Source: Winogradskyella sp. J14-2 | GTDB taxonomy: Bacteria; Bacteroidota; Bacteroidia; Flavobacteriales; Flavobacteriaceae | DNA length: 64,000 nucleotides | NCBI RefSeq assembly: GCF_001971725.1 | Contig: NZ_CP019388.1 | Location: 1,860,001 to 1,924,000 of the forward strand | Direction: 5' to 3' | Part shown: one piece after another, positions 45,013 to 53,927 of the stretch | How positions within the stretch are numbered: position 1 is the first letter of the stretch | How the letters are laid out: each line of letters starts with the position of its first letter | The notes under the pieces: model-generated | Database searches by the model: none | What the model was told of the DNA's origin: nothing | The model's input: the letters and a program-made list of their open reading frames with translations, nothing else | Made by a program: the position numbers and the translations under genes

Positions 45013-47763
45013 ATGAGTAGCTTTATTAAATCTGTACTATTAGACCTACGAGATAAGGGTAATAATTTAGAAGAACTCTATTTTATAATTCCTAGTAAAC
45101 GCGCAGGAGTTTTTCTAAAACATCATCTTTCAAAAATAATTAATGAGCCCATTTTTTCTCCCCAAATTCTAAGTATTGAGGAGTTTGTAGAAGAAATGTC
45201 AGGTCTTAAAAGTCTTTCAAATTCTGATGTTTTATTCCGACTATACAATGCCTATCTCAAAGTCACCCCAAAAAAGACTCAAGAACCCTTTGAGGTTTTT
45301 TCTAGCTGGGCACAAATACTAGTACAAGATTTTAATGAAATTGATCGCTACCTTGGTAACCCAAATTCTATTTTTGATTATTTACAAGCCATTAAAGAAA
45401 TAGATCATTGGTCTTTAGAAACAGAACAAACCGACTTAGTTAAATCATATTTAAAATTTTGGAAACAACTAAAACATTACTACCGTGTTTTTACAGACAG
45501 TCTCCTTAACGACAAACAGGGTTATCAAGGTTTAATCTATAGAGAAGCTGTTGAGAACCTTGAATCTTACATAGAAAACAACACTAATAAAACACATGTT
45601 TTTTTAGGTTTTAATGCTTTAAACAAATGCGAATCTCTCATAATACAAGGATTGCTACAAAGTGAATCTGCTTATATATATTGGGATATTGATGAGGTTT
45701 TTTTAAAAGACAAAATCCACGATGCAGGCCTTTTTATAAGGCAGCATATTGATAAATGGAATTACTTTAAGAAGGAACCTTTTAAGTGGGCCTTATCAAA
45801 TTATAGCAAAAAAAAGAATATTAATGTTATCGGTGTCCCAAAGTTAGTGGGCCAAGCAAAATATATTGGTCAGATATTGAAAAAACTTAACACCGATAAT
45901 CATCACCTAAAAGATACCGCTGTTGTATTAGGAGAGGAAAGTCTATTGATTCCTATTCTTAATTCTATTCCAAAAGAAATCGATAAGGTAAATGTAACTA
46001 TGGGACTGCCTTTAAAATTTGTGCCCTTGGCATCACTTTTTGATCAGCTCTTTAGCATCCACAAAAAAAACAATGCAACATTTTATTTTAGAGATTTAAT
46101 AGATATAGTGTTTCATCCTTCCTTACACAGTCTTTTTGCAACAGAGCACTGTAATTACTTACATGATATTTCATATTATATTCAAAAAAACAATTTAGTT
46201 TATCTCACTTTACACGACCTCAAAAAGGTTGCTCATAAAGATGTACATGATATCTTATATTTAATGTTTAACTCATGGGAAAACAAGTCTGAGATAGCGT
46301 TGCATCGTTGTTTAAAACTAATTCAATTGATTAAGATAAATTTCAATGCTTCAAGTATAGAGTTAGAATATTTATATAGATTTCATACGCTGTTCAACCA
46401 GTTATTAGAACTGAATACTACTTACCAACATTTAACATCTATTAATGGCTTATACAAAGTTTATAATGATTTACTACAAAACGAAACATTAGATTTTAAA
46501 GGGGAGCCTTTAGAAGGTCTTCAAATTATGGGTATGTTAGAATCTCGCGTATTAGACTTTGAAACTGTAATTATAAGCTCTGTTAACGAGGGTATTTTGC
46601 CATCTGGTAAGACAAATAATTCTTTTATACCGATGGATGTTAAGTTGCAAAACAAACTGCCAACGTATAAGGAAAAAGATGCTGTTTATACCTACCATTT
46701 TTATAGATTAATACAGCGTGCAAAAAATGTTTATATTCTGTACAATACCGAAATTGATGCGCTTAAAGGTGGTGAAAAAAGTAGATTTATAACGCAAATG
46801 GAGGTAGAAGGTATTCATAAAATTAATCATACTATTGCTTCGCCAATTGTACCTATTATCAAAAAACAGTTAAGACACATTACTAAAACCAATGATGTTC
46901 TATCAATACTTAAAGAGCTCTCTAGCAAAGGCTTTTCACCGTCGTCATTAACTAATTACATTAGAAACCCTTTGGACTTCTATTACGAAAAAATCTTGAG
47001 AATTGAAGCATTTGAAGATGTAGAGGAGAATATAGCGGCAAACACTTTAGGTTCTGTAATACACAATACCTTAGAAGACCTCTATAAGCCTCTAGAAGGA
47101 AAATTCCTTACTATTGATAACCTAAAAGCGTTTAAGCTGCAAATAAAATCTTATGTAACGCATCACTTTAAAGATTTATATAAGGACGGTGATTTTACAT
47201 CAGGAAAAAACCTCATTATTTTTGAAATTGCTCAACGCTACATTTCAAACTTCATAAATTCTGAAATTCAACAGCTTAAAAACGGCAATACCATTAAAAT
47301 ACTTGCTATTGAAGCTGACGAAAAAATTGAGTTGAATATTGATGCTATTCCTTACGCAATACGTCTTACTGGTAAGGTTGATAGAATAGACCAATTTAAT
47401 GGTGTCACCCGTGTTATAGATTATAAATCTGGTAAAGTAGACCAAGGTAAAGTAGAAATCGTCGACTGGGAAAATATCACAACAGATTATGATAAGTACA
47501 GTAAATCTTTCCAAATACTGTGTTATGCGTATATGATGCATAAAACAAATAAAATTGAATTACCAATCGAAGCCGGTATCATTTCATTTAAAAACTTAAA
47601 TGGTGGTTTTCTTAAATTTGGTAAAAAGGATTCTACGCATACTAAAAATAAAGAGCAACTTATAACAGAAGACACTTTAAGTAATTTCGAAATTGAGCTT
47701 AAAAAACTTATAACAGAGATATGTAATCCTAGCGTAGACTTTACAGAAAAAGAACTAGACTAA
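45013..47763 (+). CDS. AddB-like PD-(D/E)XK nuclease/inactive helicase
   Basis: A 916-aa protein, the likely partner of the AddA-like protein at 39058 in end resection. The N-terminal part resembles a degenerate helicase (IPSKRAGVFLKHHLSK) with no full Walker A. LESRVLDFETVIISSVNEGILPSGK matches the AddB helicase-like core. The C-terminal nuclease has SSLTNYIRNPLDFYYEKIL, GSVIHNTLEDLY and the catalytic GKVDRID and VIDYKSGK. I see no four-cysteine Fe-S cluster motif like that of Bacillus AddB. Its stop overlaps the next ATG by one base. Confidence 0.87.
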   Translation: MSSFIKSVLLDLRDKGNNLEELYFIIPSKRAGVFLKHHLSKIINEPIFSPQILSIEEFVEEMSGLKSLSNSDVLFRLYNAYLKVTPKKTQEPFEVFSSWAQILVQDFNEIDRYLGNPNSIFDYLQAIKEIDHWSLETEQTDLVKSYLKFWKQLKHYYRVFTDSLLNDKQGYQGLIYREAVENLESYIENNTNKTHVFLGFNALNKCESLIIQGLLQSESAYIYWDIDEVFLKDKIHDAGLFIRQHIDKWNYFKKEPFKWALSNYSKKKNINVIGVPKLVGQAKYIGQILKKLNTDNHHLKDTAVVLGEESLLIPILNSIPKEIDKVNVTMGLPLKFVPLASLFDQLFSIHKKNNATFYFRDLIDIVFHPSLHSLFATEHCNYLHDISYYIQKNNLVYLTLHDLKKVAHKDVHDILYLMFNSWENKSEIALHRCLKLIQLIKINFNASSIELEYLYRFHTLFNQLLELNTTYQHLTSINGLYKVYNDLLQNETLDFKGEPLEGLQIMGMLESRVLDFETVIISSVNEGILPSGKTNNSFIPMDVKLQNKLPTYKEKDAVYTYHFYRLIQRAKNVYILYNTEIDALKGGEKSRFITQMEVEGIHKINHTIASPIVPIIKKQLRHITKTNDVLSILKELSSKGFSPSSLTNYIRNPLDFYYEKILRIEAFEDVEENIAANTLGSVIHNTLEDLYKPLEGKFLTIDNLKAFKLQIKSYVTHHFKDLYKDGDFTSGKNLIIFEIAQRYISNFINSEIQQLKNGNTIKILAIEADEKIELNIDAIPYAIRLTGKVDRIDQFNGVTRVIDYKSGKVDQGKVEIVDWENITTDYDKYSKSFQILCYAYMMHKTNKIELPIEAGIISFKNLNGGFLKFGKKDSTHTKNKEQLITEDTLSNFEIELKKLITEICNPSVDFTEKELD

Positions 47764-48605
47764 TGCAACTAGAAAAAAATAAAATACTACTAAGAGAACA
47801 TAAAAAACCTATACTGTTAGACTCATTTTATTCTAAAGAATTTACAAATCAGCCTGTAATTATATTTTGTCATGGTTATAAAGGTTTTAAAGATTGGGGC
47901 GCCTGGAATCTTATGGCAAAATCAATTGCAGAGGTAGGTGTTTGTTTCGTTAAATTTAATTTTTCGCATAATGGTGGCACCATGGAAAACCCTATAGATT
48001 TTCCAGATTTAGAAGCCTTTGGCAATAATAACTATTCTATTGAATTAGATGACCTTAATGATGTTATAGATTGGGTTACCACTGCGTTTAAAGACAACTT
48101 ATTTGTTGATATAAACAACCTTACTCTTCTTGGTCATAGCAGAGGTGGCGGTATTGCTATTATAAAAGCATCAGAAGACAAAAGAATAAAAAAACTCATA
48201 ACCTTAGCAAGCGTTTGCGATTTTGCGAAACGCACAGCCACAATAGGAAATCTAAAAGAATGGGAAGAGCACGGTGTAAAATATGTGATTAATGGCAGAA
48301 CCAAACAACAAATGCCGCATTATTACCAATTTTACGAAGATTTTAAAGCTAATGAGAAACGATTAGATATTGAAAAAGCAGAAAAACAACTATTAGTGCC
48401 ACACTTAATAATTCATGGCGATAATGATACTTCTGTAAAAATAGATGAAGCTCATGCTTTGCATAAATGGAATCCAAATAGTCAACTAGAAATTATAAAA
48501 GGAGCCGATCATGTGTTTAATATTAAGCACCCTTGGGAGAGATTAGAATTATCTAAAGAGTTAAAAAAGGCAGGCCAATTAATATTAGGCTTTGTTTCAA
48601 CGTAG
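47763..48605 (+). CDS. Alpha/beta hydrolase
   Basis: A 280-aa alpha/beta hydrolase fold protein. The oxyanion-region motif FCHGYKGFKDWGAWN is near residue 33, the nucleophile elbow GHSRGGG near residue 125, a late Asp in IHGDNDTSVK and a His in GADHVFNIKHPW, completing a Ser-Asp-His triad. No signal peptide, so probably cytoplasmic. It is coupled to the AddB-like gene through a TAATG overlap. The substrate is unknown; esterase or dipeptidyl-peptidase-like activity is possible. Confidence 0.9.
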   Translation: MQLEKNKILLREHKKPILLDSFYSKEFTNQPVIIFCHGYKGFKDWGAWNLMAKSIAEVGVCFVKFNFSHNGGTMENPIDFPDLEAFGNNNYSIELDDLNDVIDWVTTAFKDNLFVDINNLTLLGHSRGGGIAIIKASEDKRIKKLITLASVCDFAKRTATIGNLKEWEEHGVKYVINGRTKQQMPHYYQFYEDFKANEKRLDIEKAEKQLLVPHLIIHGDNDTSVKIDEAHALHKWNPNSQLEIIKGADHVFNIKHPWERLELSKELKKAGQLILGFVST

Positions 48606-48627
48606 TATGTTGTTACTAATTATATTA

Positions 48628-49281
48628 TTATATTATTTTAAAATCCTCCTCTTGTAATATTTTAAAATTCATTGGTATTTCAGTCTCAATATTTTTTGCA
48701 AGTATTGAACGAGATTCTGTACTTAGCTTTTTTACATATTTCCTTTGTTGGTTTGAAGCTAGTTCATGCAACCAAAAGGGTTCTTTATCATCTTGGTGAA
48801 TAAACCAACGTAAAGAAAAATGCCAATAATTCCAACGCATAGGTGTATGAACAATAATACACTTTGCTTTAAAAGATTTGGCTTGAGGGTTTGGATTATT
48901 ATATTGTGCTTCTTCGTTATTTATTTTACTTATTTTCATGTACCAGAATGACCTATTATTTACTAATTGAAAATCAACATTGTAAACGGGTATTTCGATT
49001 TCATCATTCACCTTACAATACTCATAATAATATGACTTCTTATCGCCAAATATCTGAATTTTACCATCTTCAATGGTAAAAACACCGTAAAGATTTGTTG
49101 ATAAATCGGAAATATTCGAACTGGGATCCGAAATATATTTTTGGTTTATATACATATCACCTTTATTCAAAAAATCTAGTTCAGGATTAGACACATAAAA
49201 TCTAAAAATTATACAATCACTTAAATCACATGCTAATTCTTTTTTGTCTGGTGATGGAATAATGTCAGATGGATAATCCAT
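48628..49281 (-). CDS. Uncharacterised protein A of the AT-rich cluster
   Basis: I do not recognise this protein (217 aa from the ATG at 49281). It is rich in Asp, Asn, Tyr and Lys, with WNYWHFSLRWFIHQDD and FWLHELASNQQRKYV in the C-terminal third. No signal peptide, membrane segment or catalytic motif stands out. A longer reading from 49356 adds 25 mostly basic and aromatic residues but overlaps the next gene by 47 nt, so I prefer 49281. It is the last of three minus-strand genes that look like one transcript (B to A gap 28 nt). Confidence 0.65.
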   Translation of the reverse strand: MDYPSDIIPSPDKKELACDLSDCIIFRFYVSNPELDFLNKGDMYINQKYISDPSSNISDLSTNLYGVFTIEDGKIQIFGDKKSYYYEYCKVNDEIEIPVYNVDFQLVNNRSFWYMKISKINNEEAQYNNPNPQAKSFKAKCIIVHTPMRWNYWHFSLRWFIHQDDKEPFWLHELASNQQRKYVKKLSTESRSILAKNIETEIPMNFKILQEEDFKII

Positions 49282-49309
49282 TGTTTTAATAGACTTTCTA
49301 TAGAAGAAA

Positions 49310-49879
49310 TTATATTTTCTGAGAAAAATACATAACTTGAAAAACAGTTTCTTCATTTAAAATAGACTTTAGCGTACTTAGTATATCTTTTAGCCTACCT
49401 CCAAAGCTTTCTTTCTTTATATTTTTTTCGTAATAAGTAAAAACAATTTCGTCATCATCAATATCATTCTCATCAAAGTCGAAAAAGTAGTTTAAGTGCA
49501 CCTCGTAGTCACCTGATTTGAATGTAAAAAATACACTGTTTTCATTTGTTAAAGAGAAAGACAGGTCTGAATTGATAAAACTCATCAATTCAAATAAAAC
49601 ATCGGTGAATTTTGATTTTAATTCATTGTACTCATAGTCTTGTTCTAAGTCACAAAGAGCATTAAATTTACTTAAGTACACAACAAACTTTTTTGAGTTG
49701 TGTAATGCCATACTACTAACTATGCTCGGTCTAACATGATCAAAACTAACGGCAGGTACCATTGTATGCATAAAATTGTTCACCGCAAAAGAATAAGGGT
49801 CGTTTTTTGTTTTATAGAAACGACTTATTTCTTTTTGCTTTTTTGTAATCTTAGTGTCTGGATTTAAAACTGCAGGCAT
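49310..49879 (-). CDS. Uncharacterised protein B of the AT-rich cluster
   Basis: A 189-aa protein that I do not recognise. Acidic, with a stretch of Asp/Glu (FDFDENDIDDDE, about 134-145) and a Lys-rich N-terminus (TKITKKQKEISRF). No signal peptide or membrane helix. It starts 1 nt after the TIGR04255 gene stops, so the two are co-transcribed. Its predicted strands around the acidic stretch might pair with the TIGR04255 product, but that is a guess from position only. Confidence 0.7.
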   Translation of the reverse strand: MPAVLNPDTKITKKQKEISRFYKTKNDPYSFAVNNFMHTMVPAVSFDHVRPSIVSSMALHNSKKFVVYLSKFNALCDLEQDYEYNELKSKFTDVLFELMSFINSDLSFSLTNENSVFFTFKSGDYEVHLNYFFDFDENDIDDDEIVFTYYEKNIKKESFGGRLKDILSTLKSILNEETVFQVMYFSQKI

Positions 49880-49880
49880 A

Positions 49881-50585
49881 CTAATAAATTGGTTTTAAAG
49901 TTTTTAAGTATTCTTCTTTCATAATGGAAAAGAAAACTTCTTTTTGCTTATCGTGAGCTGTTGAAATAGCCTCTAAAATATATTCAATACTATTTCCACT
50001 AACATTCTCATTTAAAACATCAATATCAACAGTCGAAATCTTTTTATCACCAGTGCTTTTTATCTTTACGTTATTTTGAAAATTGAGAAATATTTTCAAA
50101 TCTTCTTCTTGAAATTCAGACCTAAACGTATATACATCTGATTTAACATGAGGCAGTCCGAATGAAAAATTAAATTTAAAAGAGTCATGAATATTCATTT
50201 CAGGGTATTCACTAATATACCTTACACTAGCTCTTCTATAATTTTTTATTGGCGAATTCACACCGGCAATTTGAGATAATACTTTCTTTATTTGATAAAT
50301 ATATTCTTTCCAACCAATATAACTTGATAAAATATTGAATAGGATTGAATTATCCAATAGCATAATTTTAATCTTATCATTATAGAATAAAGGAGTACCA
50401 CCTAAGCTTAAATTTAAACCTCCTACTGGTAAATTTTTAGATGGTGCGTTAGTGTAAATATAACTTTCATCTAGATTTTGAAATATTGTCCCAACAACTA
50501 TTTCAAATGGCAAATGAGAATCGTATCGCACTTCAACAAATGCGTCAACAATCCTATCTGGACTAATAGATTTTGGTATATCCAA
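49881..50585 (-). CDS. TIGR04255 family protein
   Basis: A 234-aa protein. Its start (SPDRIVDAFVEVRYDS, then PFEIVVGTIFQNL) matches my recollection of the sporadically distributed TIGR04255 family, whose members usually begin with a 'PI..A..EIRF' strand. The family has no known function and a patchy distribution. It is the first gene of the three-gene cluster. The region is more AT-rich than the core genes around it and lies on the 3' side of a tRNA gene. Confidence 0.7.
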   Translation of the reverse strand: MDIPKSISPDRIVDAFVEVRYDSHLPFEIVVGTIFQNLDESYIYTNAPSKNLPVGGLNLSLGGTPLFYNDKIKIMLLDNSILFNILSSYIGWKEYIYQIKKVLSQIAGVNSPIKNYRRASVRYISEYPEMNIHDSFKFNFSFGLPHVKSDVYTFRSEFQEEDLKIFLNFQNNVKIKSTGDKKISTVDIDVLNENVSGNSIEYILEAISTAHDKQKEVFFSIMKEEYLKTLKPIY

Positions 50586-50773
50586 AATAATTTTATGCTT
50601 TTAGAAAATAAATATCTCTTTTCTTAATATCCTTATATAAATGTATTAATAATTTAATTAACAAGACTTAAGTTGATTGTTAACAAATATATAAACTTTT
50701 AATCATTAATGAAATTAAGGTTGTTTCTCAAAATATATTCAAATTTTAATATATCTCCCAAAGTAAAAAAAAG

Positions 50774-50847
50774 TGGAGCATATCGGAGTCGAACCGATGA
50801 CCTCTACGCTGCCAGCGTAGCGCTCTAGCCAGCTGAGCTAATGCCCC
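50774..50847 (-). tRNA. tRNA-Ala (GGC)
   Basis: A 74-nt cloverleaf on the minus strand. Acceptor stem GGGGCAT pairs with ATGCTCC (one G-U), D arm GCTC/GAGC, anticodon stem CTACG/CGTAG with loop CTGGCAG giving anticodon GGC, T arm ATCGG-TTCGACT-CCGAT, discriminator A. CCA is not encoded, as is usual in Bacteroidota. Confidence 0.96.
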
Positions 50848-50872
50848 ATTTTTGGCTGTAAATATATCTTTT

Positions 50873-51670
50873 TTATTTTAATCCGCTCAATACTAAGACA
50901 GGAATAGTTGAACTGTGAAAATCTTTTTTCAAAATGACATCATCTTCCCAAAGCTTTGAGAAAAATCCACGTTTGCGCCTTACCACGCACAACAAATCTG
51001 GACTATGATTCTTGTAATGCTCTAGTACGGCTTGAAATGTCGTAGGACTCTCTGCTTCTGTGGTATTGGTAACCATTGCCTTTAGTTCATCATTTATCTC
51101 AAAGTCTTCGGGATTATGATAAGGGGTTTTTACCAACAACAAATTAAGAACAGCCTTAAACTGATTTTTTATACTATGTATTGGTTGCAGTACACCCTCG
51201 CGTTTAACAACAGCAGATTTTAATGCCAATAACATTTTTACTATTGGCTTGTATACATAACCCTCTGGTACAATTAAAGCGGGTATTTGCGTTCGTTTTA
51301 TAATCTTTCCAGATGTTTTGCCTAAATAAACCTCATCCTTAATAGAATTCGTTCTTGGTTCTAAAATAATTAGGTCTACATCTAGGGCATGACACACTTT
51401 CTCAATAGTATCAATCAATTTGCCCTTAAAAGTTTTGGTAACAACATCCACACCTTTAGTGTCAATTGCTGCAACGTGCGATTCTAAAAAAGCTTTAGAC
51501 TCTCGCTCCAAAATATGATCTACTTTTATCATAGTTCCTGCTTTGGTGTAAACGTTATATATTTGAACCACATATACCTTAGCGCCAAAAGCTTTGGCAA
51601 AGTCAACAGCATATTGTAAATGCGATTTTGCGTTTTTTGAAGACCCAACAGGAACTAAAATCGTTTTCAT
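50873..51670 (-). CDS. Universal stress protein (UspA family)
   Basis: 265-aa cytoplasmic protein. The first half is a typical Usp domain: TILVPVGSSKNAKSHLQYAVDFAKAFGA at the start and a C-terminal GKTSGKIIKRTQIPALIVPEG motif resembling the ATP-binding G-2x-G-9x-S/T pattern. The second half (about 145-265) is a diverged Usp-like domain lacking an obvious nucleotide motif but ending in the usual STIPVLVLSG strand. Two-domain forms are common in Bacteroidota. Its function beyond stress tolerance is unclear. Confidence 0.88.
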   Translation of the reverse strand: MKTILVPVGSSKNAKSHLQYAVDFAKAFGAKVYVVQIYNVYTKAGTMIKVDHILERESKAFLESHVAAIDTKGVDVVTKTFKGKLIDTIEKVCHALDVDLIILEPRTNSIKDEVYLGKTSGKIIKRTQIPALIVPEGYVYKPIVKMLLALKSAVVKREGVLQPIHSIKNQFKAVLNLLLVKTPYHNPEDFEINDELKAMVTNTTEAESPTTFQAVLEHYKNHSPDLLCVVRRKRGFFSKLWEDDVILKKDFHSSTIPVLVLSGLK

Positions 51671-51794
51671 GTGCTAATTTTTATTGTTTTTCAATGGTCA
51701 AGGAACATCCTAATATAATTTTCGCTGTATCACTAAAGCTTAATCATGGATGTTTCATAGTTATAATTCTTTAAAACAAAAGTACAATTTAAAA

Positions 51795-52295
51795 ATGATT
51801 AGAAAAGGGAAGATTGGAGATATAGAAACGATTATGGAGTTAACCAAAGCCTGTGCAAAAGCCATGATTGCAAATGGTATTTGTCAATGGAACGAACATT
51901 ATCCTAACGCATCAGCTTTTATTAAGGATGTTAAAAGAGGAGAGCTCTATATTTTAGAATTAGACGCTGAAATAAAAGGTACAATTGTTATTTCAACCTT
52001 TATGGATGAAGAATATAAACCTATAAAATGGTTAACAAAAAACGACCACAATCTATACATTCATCGTTTGGCTATTCATCCTTCTATACAAGGCAAAGGC
52101 TTTGCGCAACAACTCATGAATTTTGCAGAGCAATACGCTATAGAAAACAACTATCACTCCATAAGATTAGATACCTTTTCTCAGAACAAAAGAAACCAAA
52201 AGTTTTACGAACTTCGTGGCTATAAACGATTGGGAGATATTTATTTTCCTAAACAAAGCGAATTTCCTTTTCACTGTTACGAATTAGTCCTTTGA
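51795..52295 (+). CDS. GNAT family N-acetyltransferase
   Basis: 166-aa acetyltransferase. The acetyl-CoA binding motif A is IHRLAIHPSIQGKGFAQQLM (about 98-117), followed by NNYHSIRLDTFSQNKRNQKFYELRGY, typical of motif B. The frame is open from an ATG at 51750, but residues from 51795 (MIRKGKIGDIETI) give the normal GNAT start. The acceptor is unknown. The stop overlaps the TTG start of the MATE gene (TTGA), so the two are coupled. Confidence 0.88.
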   Translation: MIRKGKIGDIETIMELTKACAKAMIANGICQWNEHYPNASAFIKDVKRGELYILELDAEIKGTIVISTFMDEEYKPIKWLTKNDHNLYIHRLAIHPSIQGKGFAQQLMNFAEQYAIENNYHSIRLDTFSQNKRNQKFYELRGYKRLGDIYFPKQSEFPFHCYELVL

Positions 52296-53629
52296 GCACA
52301 ACAAAAATTACTTTAAAACAAATCAATAAACTTGCTATACCAGCATTAATCTCTGGTATTTCTGAGCCTATTTTATCTTTAACCGATGCTGCAATTATTG
52401 GTAATATGGACTTAAATGCCACAGAGTCTTTAGCAGCTGTAGGTATCGTTACCACATTTTTATCCATGCTCATTTGGGTTTTAGGACAAACGCGTAGTGC
52501 AATTTCATCTATTGTTTCTCAATACTTAGGTGCAGATCAACTAAGCGAAGTAAAAAATCTACCTGCACAAGCCATGTTTATCATTACATCGCTTAGCTTA
52601 ATAATTATTGCTGTAACCTATCCTTTAGCTTCACAAATTTTTAAACTCTATAATGCTTCAGATTTAATATTAACCTACAGTGTAGACTATTACCATATAC
52701 GTGTGTTTGGTTTTCCGTTTACACTCTTTACTATCGCTGTTTTTGGTACATTTAGAGGCTTGCAAAACACCTATTACCCAATGCTTATTGCTATTACTGG
52801 TGCAGTAGCTAATATAATTTTGGATATTGTTTTGGTTTATGGTATCGAAGGGTTCATTCCTGCTATGCATATTAAAGGAGCCGCTTATGCAAGTGTCTTT
52901 GCTCAGGTAATAATGGCACTTCTCTCTGTTTATTACATACTTAAAAAAACAGACATACCTTTGTTGGTTAAATTTCCTTTTAACAAAGAGATTAATCGTT
53001 TTATATTAATGATTGCCAACTTATTTATTAGAACTATTGCGCTTAATGTAGCTTTGTATTTTGGCACAAGCTATGCCACAAAATATGGCACTACATATAT
53101 CGCAGCTTATACAATAGCTATAAATCTTTGGTTTCTGGGTGCTTTTCTTATTGATGGTTATGCAAGTGCAGGAAATATATTATCAGGTAAATTATATGGT
53201 GCTAAAGACTATAAAACACTCATGGCGCTTAGTAATAAACTTATAAAATATGGTGTTGTAGTCGGTGTAATAATTGGCTTAGTTGGTGCGGTTTTCTATT
53301 ATCCAATTGGTTCTATTTTTACGGATGATAAAGCTGTGTTAGAAGAATTTAGTAAGGTGTTTTGGATGATTCTTGCTATGCAACCTTTATGTGCGCTTGC
53401 CTTTATATTCGATGGAGTTTTTAAAGGCTTAGGAAAAATGGAATACCTAAGAAACGTATTGTTATTTTCAACGCTTCTTGTATTTATTCCTGTTATTTTT
53501 ACTACTGATGCTTTAGATTATAAACTTCACGGTATATTCATTGCCTTTACACTTTGGATTATAGCAAGAGGGCTTCCACTAATTATAAAATTTAGAAAAA
53601 CATTCAATACACTAATCCAAAACACTTAA
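52292..53629 (+). CDS. MATE family efflux transporter
   Basis: 445-aa inner membrane exporter with about twelve hydrophobic segments in two related halves. The start is TTG, overlapping the stop of the acetyltransferase gene by 3 nt; the first residues (TTKITLKQINKLAIPALISGISEPILSLTDAAIIG) are typical of the family. MATE proteins export cationic drugs or metabolites using Na+ or H+ gradients. The DinF-like branch fits best. The substrate cannot be told. Confidence 0.9.
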   Translation: MSTTKITLKQINKLAIPALISGISEPILSLTDAAIIGNMDLNATESLAAVGIVTTFLSMLIWVLGQTRSAISSIVSQYLGADQLSEVKNLPAQAMFIITSLSLIIIAVTYPLASQIFKLYNASDLILTYSVDYYHIRVFGFPFTLFTIAVFGTFRGLQNTYYPMLIAITGAVANIILDIVLVYGIEGFIPAMHIKGAAYASVFAQVIMALLSVYYILKKTDIPLLVKFPFNKEINRFILMIANLFIRTIALNVALYFGTSYATKYGTTYIAAYTIAINLWFLGAFLIDGYASAGNILSGKLYGAKDYKTLMALSNKLIKYGVVVGVIIGLVGAVFYYPIGSIFTDDKAVLEEFSKVFWMILAMQPLCALAFIFDGVFKGLGKMEYLRNVLLFSTLLVFIPVIFTTDALDYKLHGIFIAFTLWIIARGLPLIIKFRKTFNTLIQNT

Positions 53630-53670
53630 ATTTGAACAATAATCATTAAGAAGCATAAACGCTATTATTT

Positions 53671-53847
53671 ATGAACTTATTAGTATCACTTCTACAAGAA
53701 GTTAATATTGAAGAAAAACTAAAAAACGCACCAGACGATAACTATAGTATTGGAGTGTTTATTGGTTCAATGATCCCATTTGTAATTTTAGTGATAATTG
53801 CTTACCTAGTTTATAGATATAACAAGAAAAGAGTAAAAGACGAGTAA
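53671..53847 (+). CDS. Small single-span membrane protein (58 aa)
   Basis: A short ORF between the MATE gene and a minus-strand oxygenase gene. The first 27 residues are amphipathic and acidic, then comes one clear transmembrane segment (SIGVFIGSMIPFVILVIIAYLVYRY, about 26-50) and a basic tail (NKKRVKDE). The clean layout of helix plus positive tail suggests a real protein with its C-terminus in the cytoplasm. A second tiny ORF starts 1 nt after its stop. The family is not recognised. Confidence 0.6.
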   Translation: MNLLVSLLQEVNIEEKLKNAPDDNYSIGVFIGSMIPFVILVIIAYLVYRYNKKRVKDE

Positions 53848-53848
53848 T

Positions 53849-53926
53849 ATGGGAAATAGACTTTTTTTAATCTTAGCAATCGTACTTATTATCATCTACT
53901 TTTATAACAGAAACAAAAGACGTTAG
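53849..53926 (+). CDS. Tiny membrane protein (25 aa)
   Basis: A 25-codon ORF starting one base after the stop of the 58-aa ORF. It encodes MGNR, a run of about 15 hydrophobic residues (LFLILAIVLIIIYFY), then NRNKRR, so it is one transmembrane helix with a positively charged tail. The tight coupling and the similar layout to its neighbour argue against chance, but the length makes certainty impossible. It ends 1 nt before the convergent oxygenase gene. Confidence 0.45.
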   Translation: MGNRLFLILAIVLIIIYFYNRNKRR

Positions 53927-53927
53927 T

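Noticed and set aside
48606..50850. Integrated element with tRNA-Ala as attachment site
   Set aside because: No copy of the tRNA 3' end was found near 48606-48627 and there is no integrase, so att sites cannot be claimed.
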